Positions 19,153 to 30,119 of a DNA stretch of 38,773 nucleotides are shown here, piece after piece (the stretch's first letter is position 1; each line of letters starts with the position of its first letter). This DNA is from Batkoa obscura (taxonomy: Eukaryota; Entomophthoromycota; Entomophthoromycetes; Entomophthorales; Batkoaceae): NCBI GenBank assembly GCA_030770535.1, contig JASVEC010000162.1, positions 1-38,773 of the forward strand. Reading direction: 5' to 3'. A program made the translations under genes and the position numbers. The notes under the pieces are model-generated. The model made no database searches. It was not told the origin of the DNA and worked only from the letters and a program-made list of their open reading frames with translations.

Positions 19153-20667
19153 ATGTATAGTATAAATTCTACCATACCAAATGACAATCGTAACGGATAT
19201 CAATTAATGAACTCAACAAATCAACAACATATGATGATACCTAACAATATGAATCAATATGCTCATATGAATCAAGGGTATGAAAGAATATCAACTTCAA
19301 GTAATAATGGAACTGAACAAGGTAGTAGCTATAAGAATGATGTTAACTTTTATCATCAATCTAGTGGGGATTATAATAATGAAGCTTATGGATATAATAA
19401 AATGAATCAAAATGAGTATATGATCGATAGTTTTGATAAGTCCAATTTATATAACTCAAAGCAATTTAATTTTCATCAAATGTACCCCCCAAATCCTTCA
19501 AATACTACTAACAATGATTTATCATTAAACTCCATGTATCAAAATGATAATAGAAATTTATCAAGCAGTATCTCTAATACAATTCATCCATCAAAACATA
19601 TTCATGAGGAACTTGAGCCTATTAAAAAAGAAGTTAAAATGGAAATGGTACCTTTTTCATTAGCTTCAATGGACTATCAAAAACATTTACCTCAAAGTGA
19701 GTTATCTCTTATGGATCGTTTCTATCATACAAATGAAAACATAATCGCTACTACTAATTCCATTCCAAATAATCCTATTGAACCTTCAACTCAATCCAAC
19801 ACAGAATTTTCTAATTATGCCAGGCTTGATAGTATGGACTTTAATTTAATGACAAGACCTATCAGTTCTCATCAATATCCACCTATTATGTACTCTGATT
19901 CTAACCCAACCATTCAAGATAGTATGATTTTAGCTAGCGATAATAATCACAATGCTATAATAGACGATGAATTAAATCAAACCCATCGTCGTCAACGATA
20001 TCAATTAGATCAAGTACTTCCTATGGTAATTAATGGACCAAGACCTTATTCACCTTCAAATTCTAACTCTGCTAATTCTACTTCCAATTTGCCACCCAAA
20101 GGTAGCTTTTTGACCTTTACTCAACATGCGCCTAAGCTTTTACAATTTGGAAACAATATGAGCATGGAGATGGATTTAAACAATACTGACAATAGAAATT
20201 CCATGTCTAGAATCAACAACCGCTTAGGGCCTTTAGTTTCTAGTCAATCTATTCGTATCCCTTCCCATCTCTTATTAACCCAAGACCAAAGAGAATGTCT
20301 TGAAAAGATTCAAGTAATCAAACGTGTGTTTGACGCAGATGATATGGAACTATCACACCAATTTCTAGTTCAATTTGAATTGACTTTAGAACAACTTGGT
20401 CAACCTTTAAATAAATGGAAAACACGTAACACTAGACGTAGGAAAAACGCAGTCACACATCTGTACCAATGTTGCTGCGGATCAGACGTTAAACAGTTCC
20501 ATGGCACTAAAGGTACTCGTAGATCTAAACAAAAATACCCATTTGTGGCTTGTTTAGCATTCGCTGAAGTTGCTAGAAGAACTTGTGATGGTGCTTTGCT
20601 TTGGGTAAGAGGTCTCTTGAACCATTCACCAGAATGTACCCGGGTTAAACCATTTAGCGCGCAGTGA
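19153..20667 (+). CDS. Putative transcription factor with C-terminal WRKY/GCM/FAR1-like zinc finger
   Basis: Intronless 504-aa ORF. The first ~370 residues are low-complexity, rich in Asn, Ser, Gln, Met and Tyr, as in fungal regulatory proteins, with an acidic/basic patch EELEPIKKEVKME (about 152-164). A helical segment (about 375-420) precedes a basic stretch KWKTRNTRRRKNA. A compact zinc-finger-like domain then ends the protein: YQCCCG (C440, C442), a basic RRSKQKYPF, C467-LAFAEVARR, LLWVRGLLNH (H491), SPEC (C495). The spacing C..CxAxxxV...W.V......H resembles the WRKY-GCM1/FAR1/FLYWCH zinc-finger superfamily, which binds DNA; here the last ligand looks to be Cys. Function as a regulator is inference; domestication from a Mutator-like element is possible. 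It stands alone in a gene-poor region with long flanks, as highly regulated genes often do. Confidence 0.7.
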   Translation: MYSINSTIPNDNRNGYQLMNSTNQQHMMIPNNMNQYAHMNQGYERISTSSNNGTEQGSSYKNDVNFYHQSSGDYNNEAYGYNKMNQNEYMIDSFDKSNLYNSKQFNFHQMYPPNPSNTTNNDLSLNSMYQNDNRNLSSSISNTIHPSKHIHEELEPIKKEVKMEMVPFSLASMDYQKHLPQSELSLMDRFYHTNENIIATTNSIPNNPIEPSTQSNTEFSNYARLDSMDFNLMTRPISSHQYPPIMYSDSNPTIQDSMILASDNNHNAIIDDELNQTHRRQRYQLDQVLPMVINGPRPYSPSNSNSANSTSNLPPKGSFLTFTQHAPKLLQFGNNMSMEMDLNNTDNRNSMSRINNRLGPLVSSQSIRIPSHLLLTQDQRECLEKIQVIKRVFDADDMELSHQFLVQFELTLEQLGQPLNKWKTRNTRRRKNAVTHLYQCCCGSDVKQFHGTKGTRRSKQKYPFVACLAFAEVARRTCDGALLWVRGLLNHSPECTRVKPFSAQ

Positions 20668-23107
20668 AATGTTTTGTTTCGTTTTTTATAGCTTTTATAG
20701 CTTTTTTTCTCCTTATTATTTAGTGTATTTTAGTTTATTTATCATCAAATGATTATTTATTAAAATTTGAAGTCCAAGAATTAGATTTTGGTGGAAGTAT
20801 TGAAATTTTAAAATAAAAAAAGTTTTTTTCTTCCTAAAAATTAAACTTTATTGCTTATTTTTAGATTTGTTGCCACAGTTTGGAATAAAAATTGTTAGCT
20901 TAACAGGTGATTGTAATGTTGCATTCTTATTTGAAAATTTATTACTATGACTTAATAAAAATATGGAAAATGTCTTAATTATCTAAAATTAAAACTTATT
21001 CTATATATTAAACATATTGTTCTTTTCATGGCTAATTCAAAACATATTTCAAATAGCAATGAGAATAAATGAAGTTTTTATTTAAGAAATGCAAATACTT
21101 ATTATAATGAAACTATTAAAAAAAACAATTTTAGATTGCGTATTATTATAATAAAATGTTTATAAGCTAAACTTAAATGTCACTCTCAAATTTATATATT
21201 TAGTTATCGAATACATTATTAGTGCTCAAAGGTCAATAACTAGAGCTTAAATATGTCAATTTGATTCATGTATTATTTATATCATTGTTCTAAATACACA
21301 ATTTTAAAAACCTTAGCACCTTAAATTATGATACTACTCTATCAATAAAAATTAAATTTCTATTTTATATTGACTTCGTAATAGATTTATTACCTTTTAT
21401 TTTATAACACTTCCATAATAAGATATTTTGATATCAAATTAGCTCTAATGAATAATACTTATAAGGTAGTGTAGTGTATCTAAAAAAATTCATAAAATAA
21501 CTTATCAATTAGACTATTTCTATAATTCTATTTATTGATTTCTTTAAACACACTAATAAATTAGCCTTTGAATGTACATTGAAATGCTGTAACTGTTTTG
21601 ATTTATATATCTCTTTTAATCAAATACAAATGTTTCAATTGTTCAATAAATTGCTTAGTTTCAAATATTATCACTAATAGATTGCAATTTGCTTGAACTA
21701 AATTGTATTGAAAAAATAGTGTCTTTTCTTAAAATTCAGTTAGTAAAAAAGGTCAAAAAATAACTTGAGCTGATTTTAGGATTGAACAACAAACGATTAG
21801 CATTTTTTTACTCTTAAAAGAATTCATTACGCCTATTTAAGTTCAAATATGCGCTATATAACTACTCATTTGAGAGCTTTTTTTGTCACCAAGCTATAAA
21901 CCGCCACAACAATGTGAATTACTAGTTATAAAGCCTATTCATTACATAGCGCACAACTGAACTTAAACAGCTCTAAAATTCTAAGTAGTTTATTTAAGAG
22001 CTACTAATACTTTTATATTGAAAGTAAATTATATTTATTAGAACTAGTTTAAAGTGATGTATTAGTATTTTAGAAAGAATAATTTATTAAGGGGTTACAT
22101 CTTGCATAAAGACGATTTTTTTATATTGAGTGTATTGCTTATTTGTTTAATTCATTATTATTTAACTTAATATAAAAGGTAAGGGCATCGTTAAAGTAAG
22201 TTAAGAACTTTAAAGGTAGTAAAGCTGCTAAAAAAAGCAAAGTAAGGAGAATAGTTTTAATTAAATTTTTTTACTTAAAATAAGATTATAATCTATTTTA
22301 TATTTTAAAAACTAGTTAATTATTATCCCTTGTTAAATATAAAGGTTTATTTTTAAAATATACAATTATTGTAAAAAATGAATTAAAGATAATAATGACA
22401 CATAATTTAAAAGCAACTGTTATCTCATTAACAAGAGTTATGGTATTGGTTGAATTATATGCCTCATTTAAACTCACTTCAACTCATAGTTTTAGTGATA
22501 AACAATGACGTTAAACACACTATAACCAATAGGATTAGTTGTTTGTTGAAATCTATTGTAAAAGAAAGTGTTTTTGAAAGAAATTAAAGATAAACCCCGT
22601 ATTTAAACCCCAACATTTTAGAACTTAAGATTTTTGAGAGAAAAATAATGGTTGAGATACTAATAAAAAAAGTAAAGAAAGGAATATTTATAATTGCTCA
22701 ATACAAAAATGTATAGAGTTACTTTCAAATCATTTCTTGATTTACCCCTTTTAAGTTTGGTATTAGATACACCCTTTTTTTAAAAAGTTTTAACAGCCAT
22801 TTTTTAAAATCATTTTTATTAAAAAAGACCAATAAGTGTAAAAAAAATTAAAGAGAATTGGAAGTTTTTAATCTTAGTATGCTTTCTAAATGTTAAGTAA
22901 GTTACTTTCTTTTTTTTTTAAACTTATTTTTTATTTTATTTAGTAATTAATTTTTGTTAATAAAATTAAATAATGATAACTAATCATTATTTTATTACTA
23001 GATTAATACAATTATCCATTTGTCTTGTCTTAGTTTAGCTTTATTGCAACAAGAAAAAAAGTTTATATCAAAATAATCTAACAACAATAGCATTACATTA
23101 TCTTAAT
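20668..23107. other. Long AT-rich intergenic region
   Basis: About 2.4 kb without a supportable gene. The only structured feature is the 132-bp inverted-repeat element at 21836. The right end should hold the promoter of the G-alpha gene, with a T-rich tract at about 22910-22935. Confidence 0.4.
21836..21967. mobile_element. 132-bp inverted-repeat element, second MITE type
   Basis: Terminal inverted repeats TTTAAGTTCAAATATGCGCTAT (21836-21857) and ATAGCGCACAACTGAACTTAAA (21946-21967) match at 19 of 22 positions. Inner parts also pair (TATAACTA / TAGTTATA). The internal sequence does not resemble the ATATGGGGATG family. Only one copy is visible in this window, so the mobile nature is inferred from structure. 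Confidence 0.65.
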
Positions 23108-24587
23108 ATGGGCGCCTGTTTATCAGTTGAGGAAAGAGGCGAAAGGGAGAGAAACCTTCAAATTGAGAGGATGATTGAAGAGGATAGTAAAAGATTTAGT
23201 AGAGAATGTAAAATACTCTTGTTAGGTAGGTTTACATTCATAATAATAAATGAAAGTAATGATAACGAGTATCATTTTTAGGAAGTGGAGAATCTGGAAA
23301 GTCGACAATAGTTAAACAGATGAAAATCATTCATCAGAATGGTTATGATTTAAATGAATTAAATATGCTACGGCCCATTATTTATAAAAATGTAGTGGAC
23401 TGTGTTAGGGATCTTGTCAAAGGTTATGAAATCTTGAAGTTAACTCCAAGTGAAGGCAAAAATAAAGTAAACCATAGTTGTAGCTATAAATCAAAGAATA
23501 GGATGCTAATTATTTTAAAAGTTATTTATTAAGGATTATCAGCGACTTTTAGCAGATTTTGGGTTCTCTGGTGCTCTTCCAATGGAATTTGTTCAAGGTG
23601 TTTATGACTTAGTTAAAGATCCTACTACTACAGAATGCCTCAATCATTCTGGAGGATTCTATATTTTGGACTCAGCACCTTAGTAATTTAAATGAATTTG
23701 TTTTTGATAGCAAAAATTAATAATTTCATAGCTTTTTCGAGCATATTCAACGTATTGGATCCCCAGAATACGTACCTACGATCCAAGATGTTTTAAGGGC
23801 TCGTACTAAGACTACGGGTATCATTGAAACTCGATTTACGATGGGACAGTTGAATATACAGTAATTATTGATTGTGCAATATTGAATAACAATAGGCTTA
23901 TGACTTTATTTAGTATGTTTGATGTGGGCGGCCAAAGATCAGAACGTAAAAAATGGATTCATTGCTTTGAAGCAGTTACATCGATTATATTTTGTGTAGC
24001 GCTAAGTGAATATGATCAAGTATTATTAGAAGAGTCTGGACAAGTAAATTCTTTTTTTATTTTAAAGCTTTTAGTTTATTCATTTTAATTTTTATAGAAT
24101 AGGATGACGGAGAGTTTAGTACTATTTGAATCCATCATTAATTCCCGATGGTTTTTAAGGACGTCCATTATTTTGTTTTTAAATAAGATTGATATATTCC
24201 GCCATAAAATTCCAATCTCACCACTAAATAAATATTTTCCAGATTATAATGGTAAGCTCAACTCAATATTAGAATTAATAGTAGTAATGTGTTTTTGTTA
24301 GGTGGATCTGATATAAACAAAGCTGCTAAATATATTTTATGGAGGTTTTCACAAACAAATACAAAGAAATTGGTACTTTATCCACAGTAAGTAAATTATT
24401 TAATCTATAGTTTTATATTAATTATTCTTTTTAGCCTTACTCAAGCAACAGACACTTCAAATGTAAGTTCAATCTACATTAACTATGCTACAATAACTAA
24501 ACATTATTTATATAGATTCGATTAGTATTTGCAGCGGTTAAAGAAACGATATTACAAAATGCCTTAAAAGATAGTGGGATATTATAA
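23108..24587 (+). CDS. Heterotrimeric G-protein alpha subunit
   Basis: Nine exons (23108-23225, 23282-23466, 23534-23682, 23732-23860, 23896-24043, 24098-24251, 24302-24386, 24435-24462, 24516-24587), giving 355 aa. Introns are 35-67 nt. The N-terminus MGACLS is a myristoylation/palmitoylation signal for the plasma membrane. All guanine-nucleotide motifs are present: P-loop GSGESGKST (about 40-48), switch I with the catalytic Arg in RTKTTG (R175), switch [14 protein letters not shown] (Gln207), NKID (272-275) and TQATDT (325-330). It couples a seven-helix receptor to downstream effectors (cAMP or MAPK signalling in fungi). Two small oddities: the G5 motif is TQAT rather than the usual TCAT, and the C-terminus is SGIL, so the Cys at position -4 that pertussis toxin modifies is absent. 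The 28-nt eighth exon encodes the whole G5 motif. Confidence 0.97.
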
Positions 24588-25014
24588 ACGAGGTTCTAAA
24601 CAAAGAACTATGTTTAAATTTACGTAATTAATTGAAATTTATTTAAAAAGAATATATATATATATACTATTCCAACTCTCTTTTAAGTTGTAAAAAAGGA
24701 ACAAAATTATTATCAATTGAACTATTTGGTATCCTCAGCTATAAATCTACTTTAATCTTAAATTATACACTAATTGCTCTGGTAGTACCAATGTTTTTTA
24801 TTTTATACTCATCTTTTTTTTTATGCTTTTATCTTTTCTTTTTTGTTAAAACCTTGACAATACATGCTCTCTTATTCGATGTCCCCTCCTCCGATTCTTA
24901 TACCAAATATTTAATTTTAACTAATAATAAATTTCACTTCATTTTTTATTCGTAAAAATCCCGTCTTTAATTTTTAAATTGACACTTTTTTATAACTTTA
25001 AGTTACTGTTAACT
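24588..25014. other. Intergenic region between G-alpha and RCC1-like genes
   Basis: AT-rich, with an (AT)n run at about 24651-24665 and T-rich tracts at about 24790-24850. No other feature seen. Confidence 0.4.
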
Positions 25015-26530
25015 ATGCTTACGTATTTTAAACTTCAACTAAGACCAAGTTCAGTAATAACAAAAACTGCTCAACGTTGGTTGACAATTAATATACTTCA
25101 ACAGAAGTTACAATATGATACAGAGCCAATAAATAGCAATTTTAGATCTTGTTTAATACCAGAAGAAATCAAAAATTTAGAACCTATCGAATTAAATCAA
25201 CTAACATGTGGGGTGAGAATTGCTTAAATAAATAATAAAGATGGAATACTGACTTTCCATTAGCTCCATCATTACGCTGCTATTATCAACAACCAACTTT
25301 ACACCTGGTAAATAACAAGTTATAAGAACTATAAAAAACAGTAAAATTAACAAGTTTAGGGGTTCGAATGAATATGGGCAAGTAAATCAAACACACCTTT
25401 TCTAAATTCAAATAATTAAACAACTCCAAAGTTAGGCCCAACCAACACTAGTTTTAGCTTAATGGATAGTGGCTCGGAATCCGAGGATTTAATAGAAAGT
25501 CCGTTTTTATTACCTGGTGCTATTAATTTCAAAAAAGAGAAAAGTGGCAATGGATATCAATTAGTAGCCGGAGATTTCCATACTTTGTGTTTGGATCGAG
25601 ATACTAATCAGATTTGGAGTTGGTAAGCGTTCTTATAGCTGATAAAACAAGTTCATTAACTTAGTTAAAATCAAAGGGGAGCAGGTATTTTGGGACGAGG
25701 AGCCGAAGTTTATGATCCATTACCAAGCACCATTGATTTCTTTAATGAGGCTAAAGTTACTATAAGTAAAATTTTAGCTGCTGGGTAGGTATACTATTGT
25801 TACTATTTATTTGAGTTTTATCTTTTAAAAAAATAGAGATTACTCTATAGCCGTTGGCAATCCAAACAATCCGGAATACAGCTCTAGAGATTTAGTTTAT
25901 ATATGGGGTTATTTGCCAAATACTGATAATTGTAAGTCCTATTATCCAGTATTGGTACAAAACTTACTTGATCAAGAGATCAAGTTTATAACATCTGATA
26001 GACATGGGTTTTTAGCAGTAAGTAAAAATAAAAATGAGAAATATTATCTAAAATGGTTTGGAAATGAAAATAAAGATGAGTTTGAGGAAGTTCCTTATTA
26101 CCCAAATTACAGCGAGGATGCTAAAGTTTTGACTGGATACAGCAGTAAGCCAGCATTTTCAATAGAAATTACAAAAGAGCTTATCAATGAAGATGATGCT
26201 ATTTCTAAAGTCATACTTGGTGGAAATGGAATTGCTGGCATTTTATTAAAGAATAAGGAATTGATTATGGTTGATTTGAAGAACAAATCGGAACTAAAGA
26301 TAGTAAAGTTTAAAGATGTGAACAAGGCGCAGTTAACATTTAATTTTTTGATATTAAATAATAAGGAAAATGAATTGAAAGTAGTCAATTTGAATACGCT
26401 AAATTTTAGACATTGGGATAAAAGAGGAAATGAAGGCCTTTATCATAATCAAATAGACTCTAGTGTTGAAAAGTTAGAATCAAGTGCTAATGATATTACA
26501 TTTTCGGGAGACAAGCTTATCTGTTTGTAA
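25015..26530 (+). CDS. RCC1-repeat protein with mitochondrial-type N-terminus (RCC1L-like)
   Basis: Six exons (25015-25212, 25264-25307, 25360-25381, 25432-25622, 25677-25784, 25837-26530) with 50-54 nt introns; 418 aa. One exon is only 22 nt and encodes the repeat signature GSNEYGQ. The RCC1 beta-propeller repeats are seen as HHYAAIINNQLYTWGSNEYG then QLGP, LVAGDFHTLCLDRDTNQIWS then WGAGILG, and ILAAGDYSIAVG; the later blades are more diverged. The first ~30 residues have Arg/Lys and Ser/Thr but no acidic residue (MLTYFKLQLRPSSVITKTAQ), as in mitochondrial presequences. The combination recalls RCC1L/WBSCR16 and yeast Fmp25, which act in mitochondrial ribosome or respiratory-complex assembly. 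The start ATG was chosen over an upstream non-ATG extension. The function is inferred from the fold and predicted location; a nuclear Ran exchange factor is unlikely. Confidence 0.82.
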
Positions 26531-28275
26531 AAGTTTTAGTTTACACAGTAATTTTATACAACTCAATAGAAACTAGAATATAATAGTGGTAGTTGTATTT
26601 TTATAATGAATAAAAATAGAAAGTAAACATAAATTTATATCTTTAATAAATATTTACAATTTTTTTTACCTCCTACTCTAATATAACCCTAACCTGGCCC
26701 AGACACTATCATTAAATTAGCATTTTTAACTAAATTATTACACCAACTGTTTGAAGAGTGTCATAAAATTCTTGGTCTTTGAAATTAACTTTGACTACTT
26801 TTTAATACAATTGGTGTTTTTTGGTTGGAATTCGTTATTAAAATTGTAAAAAAAGTATTTACCTGTGTAGAAAGATACCCTCCAGGGACTTGTTTAGTTT
26901 TTTGGGCTTATGAAATAGGAGAATAATTGCAAAAAGTATTATGTGATAAAGATCAATTTATAATTCTTAAAGCAGGGGTAAAAGATAAACTTCAAGCAAT
27001 AATTGTTTTTATCGTCATTTAGCCTTAATATTAATATTTTGATAAAAAGAGCAAACAGGAATTAGTTGATATTTATGGTTAGACCTATGATTTAATATAG
27101 GGAAAAAATAATATTTAGCCTTGAAATTTTTTTAATTAAAATGAGAGAGTGGATTTGAGTGCCACAAGTTGTAAGCGAAAATGGCGTTTTTGGGATGATT
27201 ATTTAATAAGTAAAATTTAAATATGGAGATGTTTTTTTGGCTTCATTACTTTTTCCATCTTTCAAGCACTATTTGAGTAGAAAGATTAGTAGTAAAATTC
27301 TCAAATACAAAAATACGTCCCCATATAGTTCTATTCGAAATAATTTTAAAAAATGGCAAAAATAATTTAGTAAACATCAAAATTTAAAAAATTCAACCAA
27401 TTAAATGTTAAATAATATTATTTTTATTATATCATACTACTATAGCTGATTGCAAACTAAGGTATATTTAGTTTTCCATCATAAAATAACCGAATTTGAG
27501 AATGATCAAAGATAAATCCTTATTGACCTAGATTTTTTTAAGAGGCATTTTTCTCATCACTGTAGTGTTATGGCTAATTTTAAAAATTAAAACGGTAAGC
27601 CAAGAAATATATAATGAATTTGAAATCCTATAATACCAGTAATAAAAACCACTTTCTTTTAATGCTATATAAGTAATAATGAGCAGTTCTCGATTTTATC
27701 ATGATAAAAATAAGTTTTTTCGAGTAAATTATTAAACAAGCTTTTACTCAAGTTTAAAATATCATAAATGATCGACATTCGCTATTTATTTAAAATTCTA
27801 GATGAGAATTATACTGTAATCAATTAATTTAATGTTATATATTAAAATATCTAGTTGTTGTTATTACACTTTAGGCATATTATTTATAAATGGTATATAT
27901 TATATTATATATTCTTCTTTAATTCTCCTAATTACAAATGTTATAAATAAATCAATTAATTGAGCCTAAGATTTTTGATCAAGTATAATAAATTGTCATT
28001 TTGTAATGATTTCTTCCATCCCAAAACCGGTTTCAATGTAGGCTAAGCTTAAATAAGTAAAAGTTATACGCTAAAAACTCGGGTCACAAAGTGAGATTGA
28101 AGTACTATAAAAGGCTCAAAGTAATAAACTCAGCCTAAAATAAATCAAAAAGATTATAAATATCATTTTAAATACTTCTAACTTCATAATTTTTTAATAC
28201 TTTATTATCAATTAAATAATTAGTAATTTTATTAAGGCCGGATACTTAAGTAGTTATCATTTTAATTGTAGCGGA
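26531..28275. other. AT-rich intergenic region with one MITE
   Basis: About 1.7 kb without a gene I can support. It holds MITE copy 5 at 27221; the remainder is simple AT-rich sequence. Confidence 0.4.
27221..27326 (+). mobile_element. MITE-like element, copy 5 (best preserved)
   Basis: 106 bp with both ends intact (ATATGGAGATGTTTTTTTGG and CGTCCCCATAT). Core CTTCATTACTTTTTCCATC..AGCACTATTTGAG, then GATTAGTAGTAAAATTC. Flanking AT prevents a definite target-site call; a TA duplication would fit. Confidence 0.92.
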
Positions 28276-28866
28276 ATGGAGAATTTTAGTAAATTAAGAC
28301 AGTGCAAGAGTTATAACTCTCTAAATAAAACCAAAATAATCACTAGAAAATCATCAATTGGAGAAAGGTTGAACTCAATTAAGCACTCGATAAGTAGCTT
28401 GAAGCTAGACTCTAAAAAATTGATTATAGCTGAAGAAGATTCTATGGAAACATATCTAACGCCCAGCTTCAAGAACTCTTCACATTCTATATCAAACAAA
28501 TTTTTAATCGACAGTTCTAAAAATATAGTATTAAATGTAATGCATCGAGGCTTATCAGTGCCTTCTTTGAGGAGAACAAGGACAAGGGAGGACAGTACTC
28601 TATCAAATAAATCTTCGTTATCATCAATCAGTTCCTCATACTCATCAAGCAATGTTAGTAGTTGTAGTACCACTTCGAAAGTAGCCAAACCATTACCTAA
28701 ACATGCGATTTATGCCCCATTTCAAAAAGGGTTTAACTTAAGGCAACTGGATTCTGAAGAAGAGTTTGGCGAAATTTTAACCCAAGGTTTCCAAAAACAA
28801 GGCGATCTTCAACTGGATATACCCACTTTATATTTAACACTAACACCTTCTTGTGTTCAAGTCTAA
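28276..28866 (+). CDS. Ser-rich hypothetical protein
   Basis: Intronless 196-aa ORF that I do not recognise. It is basic and Ser-rich, with a run of serines at about 112-134, arginine-directed phosphorylation-like motifs (RKSSIGERL, RRTRTREDS), and a more ordered C-terminus (KHAIYAPFQKGFNLRQLDS, then EEFGEILTQGF). No signal peptide or membrane span is seen. The composition differs from the simple AT-rich flanks and the frame is open throughout, which supports a real gene. It could be a fungal kinase substrate or regulator; no function is assigned. Confidence 0.55.
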   Translation: MENFSKLRQCKSYNSLNKTKIITRKSSIGERLNSIKHSISSLKLDSKKLIIAEEDSMETYLTPSFKNSSHSISNKFLIDSSKNIVLNVMHRGLSVPSLRRTRTREDSTLSNKSSLSSISSSYSSSNVSSCSTTSKVAKPLPKHAIYAPFQKGFNLRQLDSEEEFGEILTQGFQKQGDLQLDIPTLYLTLTPSCVQV

Positions 28867-29095
28867 ACTTTTATATTTAAATCAATAAATTAATAGATTA
28901 AACCATATTAGTTTACTGGAGTTTTATATTTTTATCTTTGTTATTATTTTTACTTTTTATCATAAGAATCACTATTGTTTTACATATAATAATATTTTTT
29001 CCCATCATAAAAGGTAAAGGCGCCACTACTTAATAAGCTATTATTTTCATAGGCGAAATAAGTCATGTTATTATTTTTTAAGCCTTAAATTTAAA

Positions 29096-29190
29096 TAAAT
29101 GAAGCTGTTTTTTAGTTTTATTACTTTTCCATTTTTAAGTGCTATTTCAACAAAGAGAGTATTAATAAAAATCTTCAAAGAAATATGTTT
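29096..29190 (+). mobile_element. MITE-like element, copy 6 (diverged)
   Basis: The core GCTGTTTTTTAG..ATTACTTTTCCATTTTTAAGTGCTATTTCAA is clearly related, but both ends are eroded and the start is approximate. A short overlapping open frame here is only the MITE read as codons. Confidence 0.65.
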
Positions 29191-29504
29191 CAAAATATTA
29201 ATGAAAAAGAATGAAAGCAACAATTACTTTTCAAAATTATTAATAGCAATATTTGTTGGATATTTGATAATAAATAAAATAAATCTTACTCTTTGAATTT
29301 AGTTTTGCTCTTATATTTATTTTATTTTACATAGACGAAATTTAAAAATGTTTTTATTTTTCAACTTTATAAAATTATATTTCTCTATAAGATGTATTTC
29401 TTCATATCAATTATTAATGTAAAGAAACTTATAAGACTTTGTTGTCATTGTTTAATATAACAACAAAGTAGTATAAAGCTATTCACTCAAAGTAAAAATT
29501 TAGC

Positions 29505-29598
29505 ATGTAGAGATGTATTTTTTTGAAAAATTTTATTAAACACTCTTTCTACTCAAATAGTGCTTAAAAATGGAGAGTGATGAAATCAAAAAAAATAT
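29505..29598 (-). mobile_element. MITE-like element, copy 7
   Basis: Reverse orientation. The left end ATGTAGAGATGTATTTTTTTG is followed by the core TCTACTCAAATAGTGCTTAAAAATGGAGAG, then GATGAAATCAAA. The right terminal repeat is lost or shared with copy 8, which starts at the ATAT of 29595. Confidence 0.8.
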
Positions 29599-29701
29599 GG
29601 CGATGTATTTTTGTATTTAAGAATTTTACTAACAAATTTTCCGCTTAAATAGCACTTAAAAGATGGAAAAAGTAATGAAGCCAAAAAAAACACCCTCATA
29701 T
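29595..29701 (-). mobile_element. MITE-like element, copy 8
   Basis: 107 bp, reverse orientation, with the left end ATATGGCGATGTATTTTTG and right end ACACCCTCATAT. It is joined head-to-tail to copy 7, forming a tandem pair. Confidence 0.88.
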
Positions 29702-30119
29702 TATATGTATCATTATTAATTTTTTAATTATTTTATCATGAATTTAGAATTATGTCTATGTAAAACACAATTTTCTGGTAATTGTTAACTAATCATAATA
29801 ATAAAATTTGTGTATTATATTTATATTAAAATAAAAAGGAATAACAATGATTTTATTTCAAAAAAAAGAAATTAATTCAATTCAATAGAGGAGCAAAGTT
29901 TTAGGATGTGTATGGAAACTTTAGGAAAACCAACCGCTTTAAACCTTTAAAGGCTCTGTTAGCAATGATCAGGGAACGTTTGAACTCTTTTCTAATGACA
30001 GACAAACATTCTAAAAAAGAGAGTGAATAAGTAGAGGAGTGGAAATCACTTTAAACTTGAAGTGATAAAATGTATAGTAAAGAACCCACACCAGAGAATC
30101 AATAAAGAGGAATTGAATA

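Noticed and set aside
29099-29296. 65-codon open frame
   Set aside because: Its first half is MITE copy 6 read as codons, so it is not a gene.
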